Origin: Acinetobacter equi
GTDB lineage: Bacteria; Pseudomonadota; Gammaproteobacteria; Pseudomonadales; Moraxellaceae
Direction: 5' to 3'
Assembly: GCF_001307195.1 (NCBI RefSeq)
Contig: NZ_CP012808.1
Location: 1,302,001-1,366,000 of the forward strand
DNA length: 64,000 nt
Made by a program: the position numbers and the translations under genes
In this document: piece after piece, positions 13,139-20,949 of the stretch
Position numbering within the stretch: position 1 is the stretch's first letter
Layout: each line of letters starts with the position of its first letter
The notes under the pieces: model-generated
Database searches by the model: none
The model's input: only the letters and a program-made list of their open reading frames with translations
Told to the model about the DNA's origin: nothing

Positions 13139-13221
13139 AAAATACTCTTTATTTTATAATGATGTCTTATTCATAGCATATTTATGTGAAAAATTATAAG
13201 CGATTTAAATTTTTAAAATAA

Positions 13222-13248
13222 AAAAAACGGCAATTTATGCCGTTTTTT
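13222..13248. terminator. Bidirectional Rho-independent terminator
   Basis: A stem AAAAACGGCA / TGCCGTTTTT with loop ATTTA, flanked by A- and T-runs on either side. On the minus strand it ends the DUF442/lipoprotein operon and separates it from the flavoprotein gene. Confidence 0.85.
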
Positions 13249-13254
13249 ATGCTT

Positions 13255-13359
13255 TTAGATGGACGCTCCGCCATAGATCCCAACAGTTGGACGAACATTC
13301 ATGGTGCTACATCCAATAAGTGTGAGTGAGCAGAGTAGTACAAGAAACATTTTATTCAT
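13255..13359 (-). CDS. Small lipoprotein, 34 residues
   Basis: A short reading frame that begins MNKMFLVLLCSLTLIGC: basic N-terminus, hydrophobic core and a lipobox (LIGC) cleaved before Cys17. The mature peptide would be only 18 residues, containing MNVRPTVGIYGGASI. Its ATG lies inside the end of the upstream DUF442 gene (8-bp overlap, ATGAATAA), the same geometry as the junction between the two DUF442 genes, which argues for translational coupling. A terminator follows 7 bp downstream. No homologue known to me. It resembles other entericidin-sized lipoproteins only in its layout. Confidence 0.7.
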   Translation of the reverse strand: MNKMFLVLLCSLTLIGCSTMNVRPTVGIYGGASI

Positions 13360-13774
13360 CTAATAAACCTTGTTCTTTTGCCTGATGATATAATGATGCA
13401 GAACGCGTTCCACTTTTGCAAACCATTAAAATTGGTTTTGGTAAATCATTATAGTATTCAGCAAATTCATTGATGTCTATTTGATTGATTTTTCCACTTG
13501 TAACAGGTTGATAAATAACACCAACCTGATTTGCTTCAGCAATTTCTCTTAAAGCATTGACTGAAACTTTATTGCCTGATTCTTGATCAGGACGATTTAC
13601 AATTACAGATTTAAAACCTTGCTGCATGAGCTTACTAAACTTATCAGTTGTCATATCACCAGTGACGCTAAGGCTCGGTGCTAAAGATTTACTTAAAGAA
13701 TCTTCAGCTATGACTGTTCCTGAAAAGCTGATAATAACGCTAAATATTAAGGCTTTAAAACAAAATTCAGTCAT
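13352..13774 (-). CDS. Exported DUF442 (TIGR01244-type) sulfurtransferase/phosphatase-like protein
   Basis: A 140-residue protein with an N-terminal signal peptide (hydrophobic 8-19, likely cleavage after VIA-E at about 23), so probably periplasmic. The mature part is a DUF442/beta-lactamase-hydrolase-like domain: NRPDQESG near 60-67, YQPV near 88-91, and the active-site loop CKSGTRS with nucleophile C119. The loop length (C-x4-R) is closer to rhodaneses than to the Cx5R phosphatases. It is the second of two tandem paralogues and overlaps the upstream copy by 8 bp. The biochemical activity is unproven; a role in sulfur or persulfide chemistry is an inference. Confidence 0.85.
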   Translation of the reverse strand: MTEFCFKALIFSVIISFSGTVIAEDSLSKSLAPSLSVTGDMTTDKFSKLMQQGFKSVIVNRPDQESGNKVSVNALREIAEANQVGVIYQPVTSGKINQIDINEFAEYYNDLPKPILMVCKSGTRSASLYHQAKEQGLLDE

Positions 13775-14102
13775 CTAACAAATCCATTTGTTTTGCAAGT
13801 TGGTAAAGATTATTTGATCGATTACCAGTACGGCAGAACATAAGAACAGGTTTTGGTAGTTCATTAAAATTATTTGCAAATTCACGTACGTCTAATTCAG
13901 TGATTTGCCCAGCAACTACGGGTTGATACACATAATCTAAACCAGCTTCACGTGCAGCAACTTCTAGATCTGCACTTGTTGGTTGAGAGGGGCCACCTTC
14001 AAGATCAGGACGATTATTAATTACAGATTTAAATCCTTTTTCAACAACTTGAGAAATATGTTCAGGACCAATTTGACCTGCAAAACCAACAAGATCACTC
14101 AC
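13767..14102 (-). CDS. Cytoplasmic DUF442 (TIGR01244-type) sulfurtransferase/phosphatase-like protein
   Basis: A 111-residue paralogue of the next gene without a signal peptide. It shares the same landmarks: NRPDLEGG at 30-37, YQPV at 59-62 and the active-site loop CRTGNRS with C90. It starts with GTG, with GGAG about 10 bases upstream. Its last codons overlap the ATG of the exported paralogue by 8 bp. The pair therefore looks like a duplication in which one copy gained an export signal. It is divergent from the alpha/beta hydrolase-trxC pair. Confidence 0.87.
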   Translation of the reverse strand: MSDLVGFAGQIGPEHISQVVEKGFKSVINNRPDLEGGPSQPTSADLEVAAREAGLDYVYQPVVAGQITELDVREFANNFNELPKPVLMFCRTGNRSNNLYQLAKQMDLLDD

Positions 14103-14234
14103 TGTAGGACTCCATTAGCACAAAAATAAATATAGTCTATGATAACATTAAGCATAATATTGAGCAGATTATTAAAAAAATTTATAAATCATTAAATTCG
14201 ATTAACTTAAGTATGATTATGGAATGGAGCTGAC

Positions 14235-15131
14235 ATGTTTGCGTATATGGTTGAACCGCTCTATGTCAAAAGTGGGAAAGATGTTATTGCTGCGGATTTT
14301 TATCATCCACATAATATAGATAAGCCACCTATTATTTTAATGGCTCCCGAATTTGCATCATTAAGACATTTTAAATTAGCCCAATTTGCTAAACGATTTG
14401 CTCGTGCAGGTTATGCTGTTGTTTTATTTGATTATCGCTATTGGGGAGGTAGTACAGGACGACCACGTGAGCTCGTTTCTATTGATGAGCAAATTGAAGA
14501 TTGGAAAACGATGATTTCTCACTTGATGGGAAGAAAATCAATTGATATCAACCAAATTATTTTATGGGGTTCTGGGTTAAGTGCAGGCTATGTTCTTCAT
14601 TTGGCTTCCGTGTTGAAAAATATTAAAGCTGTTATTGCACAGGTTCCATTTGTTGATGGAACCGAATATGCAAAAGTATATCCTATTCAATATATGACGA
14701 AGGCTTTAAAAATTTCTACAAAAGATTATATGGGAGCAAAAATTGCTTTAGCATCTAAACAAATACCTGTTGTAGAACCTAGCGGTTTATCTATTTTTCC
14801 TGCGCATGATTATTATGAGGGATATTTATCCATTTTAAATTTAGATGCTTTCTGGAGTGGGGAAATTCCCGCACGAGTGTTTTTTAGCTTACTTAAATTT
14901 AGACCAATTTTAGATGTTCAAAAAATTCAAATACCTACTCTGATTATTGCTGCAAAAAATGATAGTCTAATGCCGATAGAGGCTGTCCGTGAAACTGCAA
15001 CGAATCTTGCATTTTTTGCAGAATATCAAGAATGGGATATGCATCATTTTGATATTTATCATGGAAAATACTTTGAAAAAGCAATATTGACCCAATTAGA
15101 TTTTTTATCTAAAACGATAGGAACAAGCTAG
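14235..15131 (+). CDS. Alpha/beta hydrolase
   Basis: A 298-residue serine hydrolase fold. The nucleophile elbow GLSAG is at 114-118 (S116), the acid is D243 (KNDSLMP), and the His is at 270-271 (WDMHHFD). An oxyanion-side motif APEF is at 37-40. There is no signal peptide. It ends directly against trxC (TAG followed immediately by ATG), so the two are almost certainly one transcript. Substrate unknown; the sequence resembles the dienelactone-hydrolase/X-Pro peptidase-like S15 branch. Confidence 0.85.
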   Translation: MFAYMVEPLYVKSGKDVIAADFYHPHNIDKPPIILMAPEFASLRHFKLAQFAKRFARAGYAVVLFDYRYWGGSTGRPRELVSIDEQIEDWKTMISHLMGRKSIDINQIILWGSGLSAGYVLHLASVLKNIKAVIAQVPFVDGTEYAKVYPIQYMTKALKISTKDYMGAKIALASKQIPVVEPSGLSIFPAHDYYEGYLSILNLDAFWSGEIPARVFFSLLKFRPILDVQKIQIPTLIIAAKNDSLMPIEAVRETATNLAFFAEYQEWDMHHFDIYHGKYFEKAILTQLDFLSKTIGTS

Positions 15132-15560
15132 ATGATTATTGTGTGTTCGGCATGTGGTGCAAAAAATAGAGTACCTGAAGAAAAACTTTTGGAGCAACCA
15201 AGTTGTGGACAATGTCATCAAGGATTGATTCCATTAGCACCTATTGAACTGAATGAAAAAAATTTTAGTAGCTTCATTAGTTCTAGCGATTTACCTGTAT
15301 TTATTGATTTATGGGCAGATTGGTGTGGTCCTTGTAAAATGATGGCTCCACATTTTCAGCAAGTTGCAAAAGATTATCCTCATGTTGTTTTTGCAAAAAT
15401 TAATACTGAAGAGAATCCTCGTTTAAGTGCTGCATTTAATGTTCGTAGTATTCCAACCTTAGTTTTAATGAATAAAACGAATGAAGTTGCTAGAATAAGC
15501 GGTGCACTTAGATCTAGTGAGTTAAAAAAGTGGCTAGATCAACATTTGAATGCTTCCTAA
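15132..15560 (+). CDS. trxC: Thioredoxin 2 (TrxC)
   Basis: A 142-residue thioredoxin with the TrxC-specific N-terminal zinc ribbon (C5-x2-C8 ... C25-x2-C28) followed by a thioredoxin fold with active site WCGPC at 64-68 and cis-Pro in SIPTL. It reduces protein disulfides in the cytoplasm, and in E. coli it is part of the OxyR response. It is translationally adjacent to the alpha/beta hydrolase. Confidence 0.94.
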   Translation: MIIVCSACGAKNRVPEEKLLEQPSCGQCHQGLIPLAPIELNEKNFSSFISSSDLPVFIDLWADWCGPCKMMAPHFQQVAKDYPHVVFAKINTEENPRLSAAFNVRSIPTLVLMNKTNEVARISGALRSSELKKWLDQHLNAS

Positions 15561-15581
15561 TTTTATAGGCTTGGAGTTAAC

Positions 15582-16001
15582 GTGTCAGATTCTTACGTAA
15601 AACCAGAAGGTACTTTATCCCTTCAAACTATTGCAATGCCTGCGGATACAAACTGGAGTGGTGATGTCTTTGGTGGTTGGATTGTGTCACAAATGGATTT
15701 GGCAGGTGCAATTCATGCGGAACGTTTCTCGAAAGGACGTTGTGCAACAATTTCGATCAATCAAATGACTTTTCTTGTTCCTGTAAAGGTTGGTGATGTA
15801 ATTTCTTGCTATACAAAAATTTTGAAAGTAGGAAATACCTCAATTCAAATGCAAATTGAAGTATGGGATAGTCATGATAGTTCACGTCCTGCTAAACGTG
15901 TAACAGAAGGTGTATTTACCTTTGTAGCAGTAGATGTGAAGGGATCTAAACGTCAAATTCCGGAAGAGTCAAAACAGTTGTTTTTAGAAACACAATCTTA
16001 A
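15582..16001 (+). CDS. Acyl-CoA thioesterase, YciA-type hotdog protein
   Basis: A 139-residue hotdog-fold thioesterase. The N-terminus TLSLQTIAMPADTNWSGDVFGGWIVSQMD is typical of the YciA/BACH family, which hydrolyses acyl-CoAs. It starts at GTG 15582 with GGAG 6 bases upstream. It lies 21 bp after trxC, probably in the same operon, and ends before a strong terminator. Confidence 0.9.
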   Translation: MSDSYVKPEGTLSLQTIAMPADTNWSGDVFGGWIVSQMDLAGAIHAERFSKGRCATISINQMTFLVPVKVGDVISCYTKILKVGNTSIQMQIEVWDSHDSSRPAKRVTEGVFTFVAVDVKGSKRQIPEESKQLFLETQS

Positions 16002-16011
16002 ATTTGATTGT

Positions 16012-16045
16012 CAAAAAATCCCAGCATAAGTCTGGGATTTTTTAT
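16012..16045. terminator. Rho-independent terminator after the YciA-type gene
   Basis: A stem AAAAAATCCCAG / CTGGGATTTTTT with loop CATAAGT and a T-tail. It lies between convergent genes and could act in both directions. Confidence 0.9.
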
Positions 16046-16047
16046 AT

Positions 16048-16524
16048 TTAGAACATTGAATTTTGATTGGCACTTTGTTCAGGAATATTTTGAATCACAT
16101 CCCAATGCTCAACTATTTTTCCATTTTCTATCCGAAATATATCAACAATTGCTTGTCCTTTATCATGTTCATTTTGCTTTGAATGCACATGTAAAACGAC
16201 TAAATCACCGTCTGTAATTGCACGTTTAATTGTGTTCTGTGCAGTTGGGTTTTCTTTAAAGTATTGGGTGAAGTAATTTACAAAAGGTGCTTTACCATCA
16301 GATACATATGGGTTGTGCTGAATATATTGATCACCAATATAGCGGTCTGCATATGCTTTTACGTGATGCTTTTGGAACACGCCTTGATAAAAATCGAGAA
16401 CAATATTTCGGTTCTGTTCAGTTTGAGATTTAGCTTTTATCCCGCTTGTTGGGGCAGCAGCTTGAACTGTATTTAGGATTGGGAGGGTGACCAAAAGGGT
16501 AGAAGCCAATAATAATTTTTTCAT
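16048..16524 (-). CDS. Exported SnoaL/NTF2-like protein
   Basis: About 158 residues with a signal peptide (MKKLLLASTLLVTLPILN, cleavage after VQA near 22). The mature part is a SnoaL/NTF2-like cone: NRNIVLDFYQGVF, YIGDQYIQHNPYVSDG and VDIFRIENGKIVEHWDVIQ, the last being the family hallmark. I chose ATG 16524 because a TTG four codons upstream lacks a ribosome binding site. Related proteins are isomerase/cyclase-like or simple ligand binders, and the substrate is unknown. A 10-bp inverted repeat lies upstream (16608-16637). Confidence 0.85.
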   Translation of the reverse strand: MKKLLLASTLLVTLPILNTVQAAAPTSGIKAKSQTEQNRNIVLDFYQGVFQKHHVKAYADRYIGDQYIQHNPYVSDGKAPFVNYFTQYFKENPTAQNTIKRAITDGDLVVLHVHSKQNEHDKGQAIVDIFRIENGKIVEHWDVIQNIPEQSANQNSMF

Positions 16525-16607
16525 CAGAAGACTCAATATGAAAAAGAGAGAATGTCACCATATTAAGCATATTTATAGTCGTGAAAATAGCAACATTTTG
16601 TCAGCCT

Positions 16608-16637
16608 TAAGTGTAAGTCTAGTAAATCTTACACTTA
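16608..16637. repeat. Perfect 10-bp inverted repeat, possible operator
   Basis: TAAGTGTAAG and its exact reverse complement CTTACACTTA are separated by 10 bases. The repeat lies about 85 bp upstream of the SnoaL-like start and just past the end of the DUF4442 gene. There is no T-run on the minus strand after it, so it is not an obvious terminator. Confidence 0.55.
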
Positions 16638-16661
16638 CCCAACAGTAAGTTTTATTTACAT

Positions 16662-17162
16662 TTATTTGTTTTTTAGGTATGACTTTGGGATCCATGCCCA
16701 CAGCATTTCACATTGAATAGGGGCTTCACCAGATTCATCAGTTACGGTCACATGAACGATAGTTTCTCCTTTATCTGTTTGCATCAGTTGGCGTTGTTCA
16801 GGTGTAAGTGTCGCAATCGCAGTCATGGCACCTTTGGATGGCCGTTTGAAATCGACATGTAGACTTTTGATGAGCATGATGCAATTGTCAGGAACATTCA
16901 TTCCAGTTACAAAGCCAGTTGCTGTTTCAGCAAGAAGCACCATGGCACAGGCATGAACTTGACCGATATGGTTTCGCATGGCTTTGTGGTTGGCAAGGGT
17001 CACTTCCACTTTTGATTCGCTGACGTGAATGTAGCGAATCTTAGCGGAACCGACCATTGGGACGATGCGACCAAAGACCTTACTTAACAGCGTACTTTGA
17101 ATGCCACTTGGCAATTTAGAAGTGGCTTTAACGAGTTTAGAAAGTCGATTGGTCTGCGTCAT
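16662..17162 (-). CDS. DUF4442 hotdog-fold thioesterase-like protein
   Basis: A 166-residue protein of the DUF4442 type, a hotdog fold related to PaaI thioesterases. Features are the central helix with NHIGQVHACAMVLLAETATG and the C-terminal beta-strand EAPIQCEMLWAWIPKS. It has no signal peptide. The position of the HxxA...E segment suits an acyl-CoA or acyl-ACP thioesterase, but the substrate is unknown. It follows yajQ on the same strand with 29 bp between. Confidence 0.85.
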   Translation of the reverse strand: MTQTNRLSKLVKATSKLPSGIQSTLLSKVFGRIVPMVGSAKIRYIHVSESKVEVTLANHKAMRNHIGQVHACAMVLLAETATGFVTGMNVPDNCIMLIKSLHVDFKRPSKGAMTAIATLTPEQRQLMQTDKGETIVHVTVTDESGEAPIQCEMLWAWIPKSYLKNK

Positions 17163-17191
17163 AATCCCTACTTTTAAGACTTCAAATAGTC

Positions 17192-17680
17192 TTAATCTTT
17201 AAAGTTGTTGAATTGTAAAGGAACACCAAATTGTTGTTCTTTCAAGAAAGCCATAATTTGCTGTAGAGTATCGCGTTTTTTATCAGTTACACGAATTTTG
17301 TCCCCTTGAATAGAAGACTGCGCCTTTATACCGCTTTCTTTAATGGCTTTATTGATTTTTTTTGCGGTATCAGAGTCAAGACCATCTTTAAGTTTGATGA
17401 CTTGAATCACATTTTTACCTGAAGCTGTCATTTTTTGTGGATCAAGCGCTTGAATATCAACTTTACGTTTAAAGAAATGATTTTCAAGCATGGTATAAAC
17501 TTGTTCGCATTGGAAATCACTTTCAGTGGAAATTTTGATTTCTTTTGCTTTTTCATTTAGTTCAATGGAAACATCTTGACCACGGAAATCAAAACGAGTT
17601 GCGATTTCTTTTTGTGTATTTTGAACAGCATGGTTCACTTCAAAAATTTCTAATTCCGAAACAATATCAAAAGATGGCAT
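17192..17680 (-). CDS. YajQ family cyclic di-GMP-binding protein
   Basis: A 162-residue protein that begins with the YajQ signature MPSFDIVSELE...VNHAVQNTQKEIATRFDFRG and has the duplicated alpha/beta halves of the family (RNA-recognition-like folds). Members bind nucleotides; the Xanthomonas homologue is a c-di-GMP effector that modulates a LysR-type regulator. It is cytoplasmic, with length typical of the family. Confidence 0.93.
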   Translation of the reverse strand: MPSFDIVSELEIFEVNHAVQNTQKEIATRFDFRGQDVSIELNEKAKEIKISTESDFQCEQVYTMLENHFFKRKVDIQALDPQKMTASGKNVIQVIKLKDGLDSDTAKKINKAIKESGIKAQSSIQGDKIRVTDKKRDTLQQIMAFLKEQQFGVPLQFNNFKD

Positions 17681-17771
17681 AAATTAGACCTTTGCAAATA
17701 TAAACAATATCTGAGATGCTAGGGATGTTTTCTTCATTTGCCAAGTGTTGTTTACATCAAAGGAGTGCGTA

Positions 17772-18077
17772 ATGATCCGTAAACAAGAAATTACAACATT
17801 TGAGTTCCCAGAAAATGCTGTAATCTGGGATGTCCGTGATACAAATGCTTATGCTGAAGCACATTTAAAAGGTGCATTAAACCAGCCTATAGCCAGCTTA
17901 TCGGCAGATAGTTTATCTCAGGTGTCGGCGGATCAGCCAATATACATTTTATGTGGTGGTGGAAGTAAAGCACCTCGTGCTGCTGAATTATTAGAGGGGT
18001 TTGACAGTAGCCGTGAATATGTTGTGCTAATGGGTGGAACTCGAGCTGCCCGTGACGCAGGACTACCTTTAGAATAA
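17772..18077 (+). CDS. Single-domain rhodanese
   Basis: A 101-residue rhodanese with the N-terminal VIWDVRDTNAYAEAHLKGALN (CH2A-like) and a sulfur-carrying loop CGGGSKA at 61-67 (C61). I chose ATG 17772, which has AAGGAG six bases upstream, over an upstream GTG at 17745. It probably transfers sulfane sulfur in the cytoplasm. It stands alone and is followed by a terminator. Confidence 0.88.
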   Translation: MIRKQEITTFEFPENAVIWDVRDTNAYAEAHLKGALNQPIASLSADSLSQVSADQPIYILCGGGSKAPRAAELLEGFDSSREYVVLMGGTRAARDAGLPLE

Positions 18078-18087
18078 GGTAGTTATT

Positions 18088-18115
18088 AAAAAAAGCGCCG
18101 TTTGGCGCTTTTTTT
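18088..18115. terminator. Rho-independent terminator after the rhodanese gene
   Basis: A stem AAAAAAAGCGCC / GGCGCTTTTTTT with a three- to four-base loop (GTTT). It lies between convergent genes (rhodanese plus, mnmC minus) and is symmetric enough to serve both. Confidence 0.92.
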
Positions 18116-18160
18116 AATAATAATAATAAATTAAATTGTAAATAAATATTTCAACTTGTT

Positions 18161-20062
18161 TTATGATGCTGGTTTGAAATAAGGTTTTTTGTTTTTTTGC
18201 TTTTTTTGGAAACGTCGAACATTGAGTTTTTGAAATAAAGATGAAGGAATAGGGCATGCTTCACCTAAAATTGAAGCGACTAATACTTCACTACATAGTG
18301 GCGAAAATAAAAAACCTTTTGATCCTAGCCCAGCAAATGTATAAATCTCTTCATCATCTTTAAGTGAGCCAAGCAATGGAAAATAGTCCTGACTTTGTGC
18401 ACGAACAGATGCTCGACCTTGCCAATTTAGAGTTGTATCTAATGATTCCGCATATTCAGGAAATACACTGTGGATAAGTTCATAGTTATGCACATGGTCT
18501 TCAGGTAGTACCCCATGATCCTCTCTATTTGGATAAAAAGAAGCACCTAAAATAATATGATCTTGATCTAATTGCATACAATAACCACCATAACTGTAGG
18601 CTTGATCAATAGATAGAGGATGTTGAGTGTTCTGTACCCAGCTGACTTGTCCACGAATTGGTTTTAAGCTTGGAAAGTTTTCAAAAAATTGAGCACTTTC
18701 ACGTGCCGCACAAACAATGACATGATCAAAGATATCTGCTTGTTCATGATTATTTTTAAATACCTGAACCTGATTTTTTTGTTTGATTTGATAAATTTCA
18801 GCTTGTTCAAGCGTAATGTTAGGATGTTGAAGAATTTCATCACGTAATTGATGTGGATAGACAGCACCCGCTTTAAGTAGTTTTAGACTTGAAAATTGGG
18901 TTGCTAAATGACTTTGTTCAGCGGTTTGATACTTTAATACTTGAGATGGGTATTGGGTTGAAAGTTCAATTAAATCATCTGAATTTTTTAAGCCAATTTG
19001 ATTAATTTGCAGTGGGCGAAATGCTGTAAATTTTATGTAATGAGTTAATGCATATTGCCAAGCTAATGTCATTAAATGTTCGGCACTTTGTTCAATAGGA
19101 CAAAGTTTTGGATTAAGTAATGCTAGAGGATTGCCAGATCCCCCAGATAATGGCGCTGTTTTCTCGTAAATAACGACTTTATGCCCACGTTGAGCAAATG
19201 CCCATGCACAACTTAAACCCGCAATTCCAGCGCCAATAATCGCAATTTCACGTTGTTTAAATTGGGCTTGAGGAATTAAAGAAGTTTTTTTTTGAGTATC
19301 TTCTAAATTTTGTTCATTTTCAGGTGGTATTGGAGCATTCCAAATAGCCTTTAACATTTCTCGTTTATGACCAAAACCACGTGGACGAGAAATTGTAATG
19401 CCATGTTGTTTTAAGCCTCTTTTAAGAACGCCTGCAACGCTAAAGGATGCGAAAGTTGTTCCAACACCAGATAAACGAATAATATGATTTAGAACATTTT
19501 CTTCCCACATATCTGGGTTGCAAGAGGGGGCAAAGCCATCTAGAAACCATGCATTAACTTGTTGGGTTTTTATCATGGTAGGAAAAACATCATGAGCATC
19601 GCCTAGCCATAAATCTAAAGAAAAACGTTCTTCAGGAAAGTTTAAACGATGACATCCTGCAATCGCAAAAGGATATTGAGTAATGAGTTGATCAGCAAGT
19701 GGTTTTAGTTCGGGCCAAACATTGAGCGCCCGAATAAGATCTGATTTACTGAGTGGAAATTTTTCAACAGAAATTGCATGCAGATGGCTGTGATTGGTTG
19801 GACGAACTTGTTGCCAAAGTTGCCACAATGCCAAAATATTTAAACCTGTTCCAAATCCTGTTTCACCAACACTAAAGTATTCAAAAGCTTTAAGGTTTGA
19901 TAAGCGATCAGATAAATCATTGCCATTTAGAAACACATGGTGGGTTTCAAGTAAGCCATTATCTTTAGAAAAATAAACATCACCAAACTGTTTAGAAATA
20001 GGGATATCAATACCATCTACAATTTGCCAATCAAGATCAGCAGTTTGAATTGCATGAGACAA
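18161..20062 (-). CDS. mnmC: Bifunctional tRNA mnm5s2U biosynthesis protein MnmC
   Basis: A 633-residue fusion completing 5-methylaminomethyl-2-thiouridine at the tRNA wobble position. The N-terminal half (about 1-245) is the SAM methyltransferase (GETGFGTGLNILALW; WFLDGFAPSCNPDMW). The C-terminal half (about 270-620) is the FAD-dependent demodification oxidase, with IAIIGAGIAGLSCAWAFAQRG as the FAD loop. The length fits E. coli MnmC (about 668). The lysine-rich C-terminus (RRFQKKQKNKKPYFK) is a plausible RNA-contact tail. Confidence 0.95.
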   Translation of the reverse strand: MSHAIQTADLDWQIVDGIDIPISKQFGDVYFSKDNGLLETHHVFLNGNDLSDRLSNLKAFEYFSVGETGFGTGLNILALWQLWQQVRPTNHSHLHAISVEKFPLSKSDLIRALNVWPELKPLADQLITQYPFAIAGCHRLNFPEERFSLDLWLGDAHDVFPTMIKTQQVNAWFLDGFAPSCNPDMWEENVLNHIIRLSGVGTTFASFSVAGVLKRGLKQHGITISRPRGFGHKREMLKAIWNAPIPPENEQNLEDTQKKTSLIPQAQFKQREIAIIGAGIAGLSCAWAFAQRGHKVVIYEKTAPLSGGSGNPLALLNPKLCPIEQSAEHLMTLAWQYALTHYIKFTAFRPLQINQIGLKNSDDLIELSTQYPSQVLKYQTAEQSHLATQFSSLKLLKAGAVYPHQLRDEILQHPNITLEQAEIYQIKQKNQVQVFKNNHEQADIFDHVIVCAARESAQFFENFPSLKPIRGQVSWVQNTQHPLSIDQAYSYGGYCMQLDQDHIILGASFYPNREDHGVLPEDHVHNYELIHSVFPEYAESLDTTLNWQGRASVRAQSQDYFPLLGSLKDDEEIYTFAGLGSKGFLFSPLCSEVLVASILGEACPIPSSLFQKLNVRRFQKKQKNKKPYFKPAS

Positions 20063-20099
20063 ATCTTAAAGCCTTTTTAGTGAAAATGAGAATAAAAAA

Positions 20100-20606
20100 T
20101 TACCATTGACGACGACGTTTGCCGTATACATAACTTGCAATTAGAAAGCCAAGCAAAACACCTAAAGCAAGTGTAACAGCACCATAAAGGAACATTTGAG
20201 CACTACGTTCACTTTGTAGAACTTGGACCTGTACAGCAAGATTATCATTCTTTAGCTGTAGTTCTTGGTTCTGAGAAAGAGCATCTAAGTTTGCTTTTTC
20301 TAACTGTTGTAAGCGACTTTCTTGGTCTTTTACCAATGCTTTAACTTTAGCATCTTGTTGAAATTTTGTTTTTGCAAGCTGTTCGGCTGTTAATTTCTGT
20401 TCTTGAGCATTCGCTGTATTGTGAGCTGCAGAAGGAATAACCCCAGGTCTATTTGCTGGAATTGTTTGCACCGTTGCTGGCGGAGGCGGTGTTGTTGGTG
20501 GTATTTGCTGTCCTGCAGTAGGAGATGCAGGGGTCGTAGGTTCAACTGCCCAAGCAGGAGAACAAAAAAGCAATAAACTGAATACACTAGATACAACGGT
20601 GCGCAT
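20100..20606 (-). CDS. Hypothetical envelope protein: signal peptide, Pro-rich region, coiled coil, C-terminal TM
   Basis: A 168-residue protein with a clear layout: signal peptide 1-20 (cleavage AWA-V), a Pro/Thr-rich linker (about 22-60), a long heptad coiled coil (about 70-135), and a C-terminal transmembrane helix (about 138-160) with a basic tail YGKRRRQW. The coiled-coil-plus-TM tail resembles the C-terminal half of TIGR04211/YgiM-like proteins without the SH3 domain. It is probably anchored in the inner membrane facing the periplasm. It lies 5 bp after the yciI-like gene, so they are co-transcribed. Confidence 0.75.
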   Translation of the reverse strand: MRTVVSSVFSLLLFCSPAWAVEPTTPASPTAGQQIPPTTPPPPATVQTIPANRPGVIPSAAHNTANAQEQKLTAEQLAKTKFQQDAKVKALVKDQESRLQQLEKANLDALSQNQELQLKNDNLAVQVQVLQSERSAQMFLYGAVTLALGVLLGFLIASYVYGKRRRQW

Positions 20607-20611
20607 GAACC

Positions 20612-20914
20612 TTATCCTTTAGGAAATGCTTTGTTAAATGGTTTTACGTCAATATGACTGTAAACACCTTCCTTTAAAAAAGGCTCTTCTTGTAACCATG
20701 CATCAAGCGCTTCTCTAGATTCAAAGTCTACAATAATTGTGCTACCATAAAATCCTGCTTGAGGATTAGTTGGATCTTTAGGCATTGCGCCAGCGACAAT
20801 TAAACGACCTTCTTCATCAAGTTTATTTAAGCGTTCAAGATGCTGTGGACGGATAGCAAGACGCTTTTCTACAGTGCCTTCCTGATCTGTACAGCTAACA
20901 ACAAATAATGGCAT
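20612..20914 (-). CDS. YciI family protein
   Basis: A 100-residue ferredoxin-like (dimeric alpha/beta barrel) protein. The YciI signature elements are RPQHLERLNKLDEEGRLIVAGAMP with the conserved His of the putative active site, then GSTIIVDFESREALDAWLQEEPFLKEGVY. The molecular function of YciI proteins is unclear. It sits next to yciB as in E. coli, where yciI and yciB are neighbours. Confidence 0.92.
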   Translation of the reverse strand: MPLFVVSCTDQEGTVEKRLAIRPQHLERLNKLDEEGRLIVAGAMPKDPTNPQAGFYGSTIIVDFESREALDAWLQEEPFLKEGVYSHIDVKPFNKAFPKG

Positions 20915-20949
20915 ATGCGTGTTCTCTGTGCTGAAGTGAGCTGGAATTT

